A stretch of 5,318 bases of DNA from Cyanobacteria bacterium UBA8803 (GTDB lineage: Bacteria > Cyanobacteriota > Cyanobacteriia > Cyanobacteriales > Coleofasciculaceae): contig DNXU01000600.1 of NCBI GenBank assembly GCA_003505715.1, positions 1-5,318 on the forward strand, in the 5' to 3' direction. The stretch's first letter is position 1. Every line of letters begins with the position of its first letter. The translations under genes and the position numbers were made by a program. Shown here piece after piece: positions 1 through 5,318 of this stretch. The notes below the pieces were generated by a model, which saw nothing but the letters and a program-made list of their open reading frames with translations, was not told where the DNA came from and made no database searches.

Positions 1-36
1 GGGGGGTGAGGGAGTGAGGGGGGGGTGAGGGAGTGG
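1..36. repeat. G-rich low-complexity tandem repeat
   Basis: Two copies of the 16-mer GGGGGGTGAGGGAGTG lie at 1-16 and 20-35, a period of 19 bases. The plus strand has at least four runs of three or more G separated by 3 to 5 bases, which fits a simple G-quadruplex pattern. The tract lies about 40 bp beyond the stop codon of the minus-strand membrane protein, so a read-through transcript of that gene would be C-rich here. No rho-independent terminator hairpin is visible between the tract and that stop codon. The repeat is visible directly; any structural or termination role is inference. It sits at the window edge, so its true length is unknown. Confidence 0.8.
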
Positions 37-77
37 TTTTTATATGTTATTGGTGTACTTTCTTCATGGTGGGCTAA

Positions 78-1889
78 TTACTTGGTCGGAGTGGCGGGGG
101 CTTGAGTTGGTGAGCGCTTAATAATCTCTGCTTTGTATACAGGATATTTACCAAAGTCTCCTAATTTTGATAGTTCAATCTTAAAGTTGCGATCGCCTTG
201 ACTAAATTGGAAATTTTCGGGTGCTTCCTGAGGAGGGGTGCATTCCCGATGGGGATAGCATACATAGATAAATTCTGCTTGACTTTGCTCTACTAATGCT
301 GTTCCTAATTGCACTAATTTCTTACTATCTTCCGCTCTAAAGAAAACTTTATCTTTACTTAATGATGGCTCTATAACTTGAGCGACGTACTGATGAGACA
401 TGCCAATTACTTTATTAGGTGTCTTTCGCAAGAATTCTACAACAGGTTCAATCGTTTGATTATTTTGGCGTAAGAATTCGTTGCCTAAATACGTATTTTT
501 ATGTAAGCCAATTAGGAAAACCACTGAAAACAAAGAAATCCCCACATATTTTAATATATTTGGCCGAGTCTTTTCCGCGAGCAATTCCAATTGGTTTGTG
601 GCTAGCAGAGAAATAATTGGCACTAAAATCAACAAAAATCTTGGCCCCCATTGCTTGCCGCCAGCTCCAACAGGGACTAACAAAGCAACACCAACGATAA
701 ATAAGAAGCAGATCAGATAGACCGTTACCATCTCAATGTTTAATTTGGCCTCGGCTCTGATCAACAAAGACAATACAAAGTATACGAAAGCCAGGACGAG
801 ATATACTCGTCGATTAGTCCCCTGAGTTAAAGCAACACCAACAATGGCAGCACCTAGGAAACAGATAGTATGTGCGATCGCGAGTTTTGCTGTTAATTTG
901 ACGCCCGGTTTTCTTAATAAAGAAATTAGCAGATAAGCAATGGGAAATAAAATAATAGGGAAATACTCAACTATAGCGCCAATCAGTTGATAAAAATTAT
1001 CTTTAGCAGCCAATAGCCTTTGTGACAAAGTCTGTTGCTCTACAACCTGTATGGCATGAATTCCCAGAGGATGATTGTAAATTAATTTATTGCAGAGGAA
1101 AAATAGCCCGATTGTTACAAACACACTTGCTATAAAAAACCATTTTCTATGAGCAAGAAAATAAAATTTTCTTAAATTCAATCGTTCGGCTAGAAAATCT
1201 AGTTTGCTCCAATTAGATAAAGAGGCAATAAAAACTAATAAAACCAAAAGTCCAACCAGGCATAAAAACTCTGGCCTAAACCAAACCGAACTGCCAATAA
1301 ACACTCCGCTAAGGACAGCATTTTTCTGAGTTAATCCTTGGGCACTGTCGTGAATGAATAGAATTGATAACCCATAAAAAGCCAGGGCTACAGCTAGAGT
1401 ATGCTCCCAATACATGGCACTGTATATAGATAATGGCGAAGCCAATATCAGAATAGCCAGAGCAACGGACGTGCCGATCTGGGAAAATTTTAACCGTTGG
1501 CAGGTTAAATAAAACGTTAACCATGTACCCCAAGTTGCTAGCAGAGGGATGATATATAATCCTCTATAGCCTAAAAGTGCGTAAAAAGGAGCTGTAATTA
1601 GCGGAAATGTAAAGGGAAAGGTGATGTAATCTCGATTATTTAAGTGATAGACAAACGGTTCTTGAAAAGGATATAAGCCCTTTTGCCAGAGATCCCGTAC
1701 CCAGGTTTCTGATGGTGGAACTAGGTCAAAGCGCAGCTGTCCCGCGCTCAGTTGCTGAGTTAACAGTGCTTTTAGTCCAGCATCTCCACTAAAGAAGATC
1801 CCATCAGGAATTTGCCATTGTAAGTATAACGAAAATAAAATACCAACTAAAATAACAGCTAAAGGAAGGCGATAGGGTTTAATTTTCAT
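78..1889 (-). CDS. Multi-pass membrane protein, probable GT-C-type glycosyltransferase
   Basis: This 603-residue inner-membrane protein has about 11 to 13 hydrophobic segments (roughly residues 8-25, 92-130, 138-156, 163-180, 191-222, 250-266, 302-325, 336-354, 362-378, 388-408, 417-430, 447-465). A soluble, probably periplasmic, C-terminal domain follows (about 466-603). GT-C-like signs are an acidic residue in the first outer loop (SGDAGLK, D36), YWEH (160-163), FRPE (204-207), NKLIYNHPLG (267-276) and GGKQWGPRFLLILVP (410-424). The last resembles a motif common in bacterial GT39/GT87-like membrane glycosyltransferases. Such enzymes take a sugar from a polyprenyl-phosphate carrier and attach it to a lipid, glycan or protein outside the cytoplasm; the substrate here is unknown. 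C544 and C550 could form a disulfide, and the tail is Pro/Thr-rich. ATG at 1887-1889 is the only reasonable start: an in-frame stop lies at 1924-1926 with no start codon between. No strong Shine-Dalgarno is seen. The gene is divergent from the GT2 gene and more AT-rich than the plus-strand genes. Confidence 0.8.
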   Translation of the reverse strand: MKIKPYRLPLAVILVGILFSLYLQWQIPDGIFFSGDAGLKALLTQQLSAGQLRFDLVPPSETWVRDLWQKGLYPFQEPFVYHLNNRDYITFPFTFPLITAPFYALLGYRGLYIIPLLATWGTWLTFYLTCQRLKFSQIGTSVALAILILASPLSIYSAMYWEHTLAVALAFYGLSILFIHDSAQGLTQKNAVLSGVFIGSSVWFRPEFLCLVGLLVLLVFIASLSNWSKLDFLAERLNLRKFYFLAHRKWFFIASVFVTIGLFFLCNKLIYNHPLGIHAIQVVEQQTLSQRLLAAKDNFYQLIGAIVEYFPIILFPIAYLLISLLRKPGVKLTAKLAIAHTICFLGAAIVGVALTQGTNRRVYLVLAFVYFVLSLLIRAEAKLNIEMVTVYLICFLFIVGVALLVPVGAGGKQWGPRFLLILVPIISLLATNQLELLAEKTRPNILKYVGISLFSVVFLIGLHKNTYLGNEFLRQNNQTIEPVVEFLRKTPNKVIGMSHQYVAQVIEPSLSKDKVFFRAEDSKKLVQLGTALVEQSQAEFIYVCYPHRECTPPQEAPENFQFSQGDRNFKIELSKLGDFGKYPVYKAEIIKRSPTQAPATPTK

Positions 1890-2179
1890 TGTCTGCTCAA
1901 CTAACTTAACACTGGTGGAGAGCCTATAATTTTTTGGGGTTGTATTAGTCTGTCCTAGGCTATGCCTGATTTAGGAACATTAAGATAAGAACGCTGTATT
2001 AGTTTAATTAATGAATAGTAAGTAGGGTAAATTTCGATATCACCATATCATAGAAGTTGCTAAATTTTCTTTAAGTTTCTGTGAAGGCAAAATCTGTGGA
2101 AATCATTCTTAATAATTTCCCGATGACCTGAAACCTGTCTCCAGAAGCTAGATTAGTAATCTCCTCTAGACGTTTTACC
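1890..2179. promoter_or_regulatory. Divergent intergenic region, presumed promoters for both flanking genes
   Basis: This 290 bp AT-rich gap separates two divergent genes, so it must hold a promoter for each. I found no convincing -35/-10 pair on either strand; TAATAAT near 2110-2116 is a possible -10 for the plus-strand gene but has no good -35. Visible small structures are the palindrome AGATTAGTAATCT (2150-2162), a direct repeat TGTATTAGT (1941-1949 and 1995-2003), and the inverted repeat GATAT-CACC-ATATC (2036-2049). No ORF longer than about 10 codons and no tRNA-like structure was recognised. The regulatory role comes from gene orientation, not from a recognised site. Confidence 0.5.
2150..2162. 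promoter_or_regulatory. 13-bp perfect palindrome upstream of the GT2 gene, possible operator
   Basis: AGATTA-G-TAATCT is a perfect 6-bp inverted repeat around a single central base. It ends 17 bp before the ATG of the GT2 glycosyltransferase. The size and symmetry fit a dimeric regulator site, and the position could overlap the transcription start or 5' leader. It matches no cyanobacterial operator that I recognise, including the NtcA pattern GTA-N8-TAC. With only one copy in the window it could be chance in AT-rich DNA. Confidence 0.25.
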
Positions 2180-3175
2180 ATGCACCCTGATTCTGGCCAT
2201 GTAGAACTCTCTGTAGTCGTGCCTCTGTACAACGAGGAATCTAATATTGAGTATCTGTTTGAGCGACTCCTATCAGTACTGATCCCAATGAAGACGACTT
2301 ATGAGATTGTTTGCGTCAATGATGGCTCCAAAGACAACACCCTGGAGGGTTTAGTTGAATATCATCATCGTAACTCAGCGATTAAGGTCGTCAACCTATC
2401 CCGGAACTTTGGCAAAGAAGTTGCCATAACGGCTGGGCTTGATTATGCTACAGGTGCTGCCATTATTCCCATTGATGCCGACCTCCAAGACCCGCCCGAA
2501 TTAATTGCGGAACTGGTGGCCAAATGGCGTGAGGGTTACGATGTGGTCTATGCAACGCGGCGATCGCGTCAGGGGGAAAGTTGGCTAAAGCGCTGGACAG
2601 CCAATGCTTTCTACCAGACGATCGGTCGCATGAGTCACATCCCTATCCCCAGGGATACGGGAGATTTCCGGCTGCTAGATCGCCGTGTGGTGGAAGTCCT
2701 CAAGGAAATGCCAGAACGGACGAGGTTTATGAAGGGATTATTTGCCTGGGTGGGTTATAAACAGACATCCATCCTTTTTGACCGCCAACCCCGTCTCAAA
2801 GGTCGGACAACTTGGAATTATTGGAAACTGTGGAACTTTGCCATTGACGGGATTACATCATTTAGTTTCCTCCCCCTGAAAATCTGGAGTTACGTGGGCT
2901 TGACGATATCCTTATTTTCATTTCTCTACGCCAGCTTTCTCATCATTCGCACCTTGATTTTTGGGATCGATGTCCCTGGTTATGCCTCAATCATGGTGGT
3001 TGTCCTATTTTTGGGAGGTATCCAGCTACTGACGTTGGGTATTATTGGAGAATATCTGGGACGTGTCTACCAGGAGGTTAAGGGACGCCCTCTTTATTTG
3101 GTGCGAGACTGTTACGGCTTTGAGAAAAAATCAAGACTGCCTGAGGATGTTGGTCGCTCCACCCAGAGAAATTAA
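2180..3175 (+). CDS. GT2 family polyprenyl-phosphate glycosyltransferase (GtrB/DPM1-like)
   Basis: This 331-residue enzyme is predicted to transfer a sugar, typically glucose, from a UDP-sugar to undecaprenyl or another polyprenyl phosphate at the cytoplasmic face of the inner membrane. The GT-A domain (about 9-225) shows VVVPLYNEE (12-20), VNDGSKDNT (46-54), the nucleotide- and metal-binding DADLQDPP (99-106), TGDFRLLDRRV (160-170) and RFMKGLFAWVGY (182-193). The RLKGRTTWNYWKLW stretch (205-218) is the juxtamembrane region typical of the family. Two transmembrane helices follow (about 233-257 and 269-290), then the family tail GEYLGRVYQEVKGRPLY (290-306). This matches the GtrB architecture known from Synechocystis, at full length. 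Sugar and carrier cannot be read from sequence, and ArnC-like or dolichyl-phosphate-mannose-synthase-like activity is possible. ATG at 2180 is the first start after an in-frame TGA at 2129-2131. No clear Shine-Dalgarno precedes it. The next gene begins 10 bp after its TAA, suggesting co-transcription. Confidence 0.93.
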   Translation: MHPDSGHVELSVVVPLYNEESNIEYLFERLLSVLIPMKTTYEIVCVNDGSKDNTLEGLVEYHHRNSAIKVVNLSRNFGKEVAITAGLDYATGAAIIPIDADLQDPPELIAELVAKWREGYDVVYATRRSRQGESWLKRWTANAFYQTIGRMSHIPIPRDTGDFRLLDRRVVEVLKEMPERTRFMKGLFAWVGYKQTSILFDRQPRLKGRTTWNYWKLWNFAIDGITSFSFLPLKIWSYVGLTISLFSFLYASFLIIRTLIFGIDVPGYASIMVVVLFLGGIQLLTLGIIGEYLGRVYQEVKGRPLYLVRDCYGFEKKSRLPEDVGRSTQRN

Positions 3176-3185
3176 GTGATAGCGC

Positions 3186-3905
3186 ATGTTGAATTTCAAA
3201 AGTGGTATTTTCCTACTGACAATTATCTGTATTATTGCCACAGGGTTAGGGGTCTACCTACTTGGAGGTATCGACCAACAGCAGTTGCAGGCTTGGCTGA
3301 AGCAAGCAGGCATCTGGGCACCTGTAATCTATATCATCCTTTATACAGTCGGAACCATATTAATATTGCCCTCAACGCCACTGAATCTAAGTGGTGGTGC
3401 GATTTTTGGTGCTTGGTGGGGGACGCTGTGGACTGCTATTGCCGCTGTGATTGCGGCAGTTGTGGCTTTCGCCTTTACGCGCACGGTAGGACGGGAGGTA
3501 GTGAGCCAGAAACTAGCAGGACGCTGGGAAGCCATGGATGCGGAGATGCGTCAGGGTGGCTTATTTTACATGTTTGCTATCCGGTTGCTACCCATCATTC
3601 CCTACGGGTTAGTTAATTTTACGGCTGGTTTGACGGCGATTCGCTTTCAAGACTATCTGGTAGGTACAATTTTGGGTACGGTTCCGGGAATCTTGCCCTT
3701 TGTGATGATGGGTTCGGGGTTACGAGCGCTTAAAAGCGGTGATGTTTGGCCTTTGATGGGTGCTTTGGCGTTGACGGGGATGTTGGTAGGCGGTGCCACC
3801 TGGTATCGACGCCGTCGCCAGTCGCCTCAGCAGGCTTTAGAGGAAGTTGAGCGATCGCGTCTCTCCGATAGGCTCGATCCTGAGGACAGTCAGTCTGGAA
3901 AATAG
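3186..3905 (+). CDS. TVP38/TMEM64 family (DedA superfamily, VTT domain) membrane protein
   Basis: This 239-residue integral membrane protein has the SNARE-associated/VTT domain. After an N-terminal helix (about 8-27) comes an amphipathic stretch, then a helix at 43-61. The reentrant-loop signature follows: LPSTPLNLSGGAIFGAWWG (61-79), a helix at about 80-98 and the TVGRE turn. The second half has FAIRLLPIIPYGLVNFTAG (130-148), a second likely reentrant loop, then LVGTILGTVPGILPFVMMG (158-176) and a final helix (about 188-206). The tail is short, basic then polar, and probably cytoplasmic. Relatives include lipid scramblases and DedA-type carriers that return undecaprenyl phosphate across the membrane; activity of the bacterial TVP38 branch is less certain. 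ATG at 3186 is the first start after an in-frame TAG at 3180-3182. The 10 bp gap to the upstream polyprenyl-phosphate glycosyltransferase suggests an operon and hints at a lipid-carrier substrate, which is inference. The HIP1 copy at 3851-3858 lies in the tail coding region. Confidence 0.9.
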   Translation: MLNFKSGIFLLTIICIIATGLGVYLLGGIDQQQLQAWLKQAGIWAPVIYIILYTVGTILILPSTPLNLSGGAIFGAWWGTLWTAIAAVIAAVVAFAFTRTVGREVVSQKLAGRWEAMDAEMRQGGLFYMFAIRLLPIIPYGLVNFTAGLTAIRFQDYLVGTILGTVPGILPFVMMGSGLRALKSGDVWPLMGALALTGMLVGGATWYRRRRQSPQQALEEVERSRLSDRLDPEDSQSGK

Positions 3906-3977
3906 GGAGAGGAACAAAGTAACAACCGATCGCTGGCCGCTGACAGTCTCTGGCACAATGGGAAACAGTGACCTGGT

Positions 3978-5174
3978 TTGGCAGAATGCCCTGTGATTAC
4001 TAGCCCTGTTGATGCAATTCTCAACCGTTCCCTAGCTGGTGAAGACCTCTCCCCAGAGGAAGGCGTTGTCTTACTCGATCAAACTGACCCTGTAGCGATC
4101 GCGGCAATTCAGGAAACAGCCGATCGGCTGCGCTACCAACAAGCTGGCGATACGGTTACTTATGTCATCAATCGCAATATCAACTTCACTAATATTTGCG
4201 CACAACACTGTAGTTTTTGTGCCTTTCGCCGCGATCCGGGTGCCAACGGTGCCTATTGGCTGGAGTGGGAGCAAATCTGGGCAAAGACAGCAGATGCCGT
4301 GCAGCGGGGGGCGACAGAGATTTGTATGCAGGGGGGACTCAATCCAGAGGCCAAAATTAACGGTGCCTCCTTACGCTACTACCTAGAGCTGGTCAAAACT
4401 ATCAAAGATGAATTTCCTCAACTGCACCTGCACGCCTTTTCTCCCCAGGAAGTGCAGTTTATTGCCGAACAAGATGGCATCAGCTATGTAGAAGTCATTG
4501 CCTGTTTGCAGGATGCCGGAGTTGACTCAATGCCAGGAACTGCTGCCGAGATTTTAGATGATGAAGTACGGCACATCCTCTGTCCGGAAAAAACCAATAC
4601 TGCCACCTGGCTGGAAATTGTGACCGCAGCTCATCAGCTGGGGATGCCAACTACCAGCACCATGCTTTCAGGTCATATTGAAACTCAACAGCACCAGATC
4701 CGACATTTAGAAAAATTGCGATCGCTCCAAAAAACGGCTCGCGAGGGGAGATACCCAGGCTATATCACCGAATTTATCCTATTGCCCTTTGTCGGTCAAG
4801 AGGCTCCCAAACCCTTACGCCGCCGGGTAGGCAGGGATCAACCCCTTCTCAAAGATGCCCTTTTGCTCACAGCAGTAGCCCGGATTTTCTTAGGTAATTG
4901 GATACCCAACCACCAACCCAGCTGGGTGAAATTAGGTCTTGACGGTGCCACGCAAGCTCTAAGATGGGGCTGCAACGATATTGGCGGCACCTTGATGGAG
5001 GAGCATATTACTACGATGGCAGGCGCTAAAGGCGGGACTTGCATGGAAGTGGCAACCTTACAAGCAGCCATCCGTTCTCTAGGGCGTCCTTATCAACAAA
5101 GAGATACGCTCTATGGCCATATCTCTACCACTGAAGTTACGACTATCCAAACCCAGCCTACCTGTCCAGCCTGA
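3978..5174 (+). CDS. cofH: FO synthase subunit 2, CofH (5-amino-6-(D-ribitylamino)uracil--L-tyrosine 4-hydroxyphenyl transferase)
   Basis: This 398-residue radical SAM enzyme joins a tyrosine-derived 4-hydroxybenzyl group to 5-amino-6-ribitylaminouracil; CofG then closes the ring to give FO. In cyanobacteria, which generally lack coenzyme F420, FO serves as the antenna chromophore of DNA photolyase. The [4Fe-4S] motif CAQHCSFC has C74, C78 and C81. Other family blocks are [10 protein letters not shown] (65-74), [11 protein letters not shown] (113-123), [11 protein letters not shown] (149-159), [16 protein letters not shown] (183-198), [15 protein letters not shown] (222-236), [16 protein letters not shown] (268-283) and [18 protein letters not shown] (332-349). 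It is full length. No ATG start is available: an in-frame TGA at 3969-3971 leaves TTG 3978 or GTG 3993 as starts, both ahead of the conserved region and with weak ribosome sites. It lies 72 bp after the TVP38 gene on the same strand, so co-transcription is possible. No cofG is in the window. The last 15 to 20 residues look unconserved and run into a repeat-bounded segment. Confidence 0.95.
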   Translation: MAECPVITSPVDAILNRSLAGEDLSPEEGVVLLDQTDPVAIAAIQETADRLRYQQAGDTVTYVINRNINFTNICAQHCSFCAFRRDPGANGAYWLEWEQIWAKTADAVQRGATEICMQGGLNPEAKINGASLRYYLELVKTIKDEFPQLHLHAFSPQEVQFIAEQDGISYVEVIACLQDAGVDSMPGTAAEILDDEVRHILCPEKTNTATWLEIVTAAHQLGMPTTSTMLSGHIETQQHQIRHLEKLRSLQKTAREGRYPGYITEFILLPFVGQEAPKPLRRRVGRDQPLLKDALLLTAVARIFLGNWIPNHQPSWVKLGLDGATQALRWGCNDIGGTLMEEHITTMAGAKGGTCMEVATLQAAIRSLGRPYQQRDTLYGHISTTEVTTIQTQPTCPA

Positions 5175-5283
5175 TATCAATTCCCTTTAAGTTTGCTATA
5201 GATGGAGAACCAGGGAGCAGGGAAACACGATTTATAGCAGTTTTTGAGAAATTTCAATATCGACGCAACCGGACACGATATCA
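5172..5283. repeat. Repeat-bounded non-coding segment, possible MITE-like remnant
   Basis: The segment begins with TGATATCAATTCC (5172-5184) and ends with a sequence whose reverse complement is TGATATCGTGTCC (5271-5283). These imperfect inverted repeats match at 10 of 13 positions. Inside are a second inverted pair, TGCTATA (5194-5200) and TATAGCA (5233-5239), and two tandem near-copies of CAGGGAG (5211-5224), the kind of short heptamer seen in cyanobacterial intergenic DNA. The left end contains the TGA stop of cofH. No ORF or target-site duplication is visible. A dispersed non-coding repeat is plausible, but TGATATCA is itself palindromic, so part of the symmetry may be chance. Confidence 0.35.
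5194..5245 (+). terminator. Weak candidate transcription terminator after cofH
   Basis: TGCTATA (5194-5200) can pair perfectly with TATAGCA (5233-5239), and a run of five T follows at 5241-5245. The position, about 20 to 70 bp after the cofH stop, suits a terminator. However, the stem is only 7 bp, AT-rich, and has a 32-base loop, so it is far from a classic rho-independent terminator. It may simply be an internal repeat of the segment described at 5172-5283. Confidence 0.15.
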
Positions 5284-5284
5284 T

Positions 5285-5318
5285 CCCCTCACCTCCCCCA
5301 GCTCCCCCAGCTCCCTCA
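5285..5318. repeat. C-rich low-complexity tandem repeat at the window edge
   Basis: The 9-mer CTCCCCCAG occurs in tandem at 5293-5301 and 5302-5310, followed by a partial third copy CTCCCTCA, with a related CCCCTCAC just upstream. The minus strand has four G runs separated by 4 to 6 bases, a pattern compatible with a G-quadruplex. The tract lies about 110 bp after the cofH stop and, as at the left edge, the C-rich strand would be the transcript strand of the neighbouring gene. It is cut by the window end, so its full extent is unknown. Confidence 0.8.

Larger units (their letters stand above)
189..4725. repeat. Six dispersed HIP1 palindromes (GCGATCGC)
   Basis: Perfect GCGATCGC copies lie at 189-196, 874-881, 2560-2567, 3851-3858, 4095-4102 and 4718-4725. 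All are inside coding regions and all four genes carry at least one. About one per 0.9 kb is far above chance (one per about 65 kb for a random octamer) and is typical of many cyanobacterial chromosomes. This is the main compositional evidence for the host group. Confidence 0.95.

Noticed and set aside
419..720. Two plus-strand ORFs (65 and 79 codons) within the membrane glycosyltransferase gene
   Set aside because: They are antisense to a well supported long gene, have no motif, and fit chance open frames.
1954..1976. Possible hairpin around CCTAGGC-TAT-GCCTGATTTAGG in the divergent region
   Set aside because: The solid part of the stem is only about 4 bp and the outer pairing needs a bulge; no T run follows.
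3176..3616. GTG-started ORF of 146 codons beginning right after the GT2 stop codon
   Set aside because: It overlaps the TVP38 gene in another frame, is rich in Cys, His and Trp in a way typical of shadow reading frames, and shows no recognisable motif.
3906..3977. Possible internal promoter or terminator between the TVP38 gene and cofH
   Set aside because: CTGACA and CACAAT resemble promoter boxes but their spacing is wrong, and there is no stable hairpin with a T run.
3958..3996. 12-codon ORF starting at ATG 3958
   Set aside because: It is too short to support as a gene and has no clear ribosome site; kept only as a remark on the cofH start.
4838..5071. 77-codon minus-strand ORF opposite the end of cofH
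   Set aside because: It is antisense to strongly conserved CofH blocks, with no independent start signal or motif.
1..5318. CRISPR array, tRNA or rRNA gene, transposase or toxin-antitoxin pair
   Set aside because: No regularly spaced direct repeats with unique spacers, no cloverleaf or rRNA signature and no matching protein motifs were seen on either strand.

Overview
The window looks like a piece of a cyanobacterial chromosome. It holds six perfect copies of the HIP1 octamer GCGATCGC in 5.3 kb, a hallmark of many cyanobacterial genomes. It encodes CofH, which cyanobacteria use to make the deazaflavin FO, and its glycosyltransferase closely resembles cyanobacterial GtrB-type enzymes. The species cannot be named from the sequence. 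Both edges of the window lie in low-complexity G- or C-rich repeats, so this could be a whole contig broken at repeats.

Layout: positions 1-36 are a G-rich tandem repeat. Positions 78-1889 (minus strand) encode a 603-residue multi-pass membrane protein with features of a GT-C-type, lipid-linked-sugar-dependent glycosyltransferase. Positions 1890-2179 are a divergent, AT-rich promoter region of 290 bp. Three plus-strand genes follow: a polyprenyl-phosphate glycosyltransferase of family GT2 (2180-3175), a TVP38/TMEM64 (DedA superfamily) membrane protein (3186-3905), and cofH (3978-5174). Positions 5172-5283 are non-coding and bounded by imperfect inverted repeats that overlap the cofH stop codon. 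Positions 5285-5318 are a C-rich tandem repeat.

How the genes may work together: the GT2 enzyme should load a sugar from a nucleotide donor onto polyprenyl phosphate at the cytoplasmic face. A GT-C enzyme such as the divergent gene would use that lipid-linked sugar on the outer face. Some DedA-superfamily proteins move polyprenyl phosphate or phospholipids across membranes, and the TVP38 gene starts only 10 bp after the GT2 gene. The three therefore make a plausible loading, transport and transfer set for envelope glycosylation. This is inference from family knowledge and gene order. cofH serves an unrelated pathway, FO synthesis, and may simply be a downstream passenger.

Most of the window is ordinary cyanobacterial coding sequence. 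I see no CRISPR array, RNA gene, transposase or clear defence system. The points that most deserve a second look are the possible glycosylation set, the repeat-bounded segment after cofH, the matching C-rich tracts downstream of both outer genes, and the non-ATG start of cofH.
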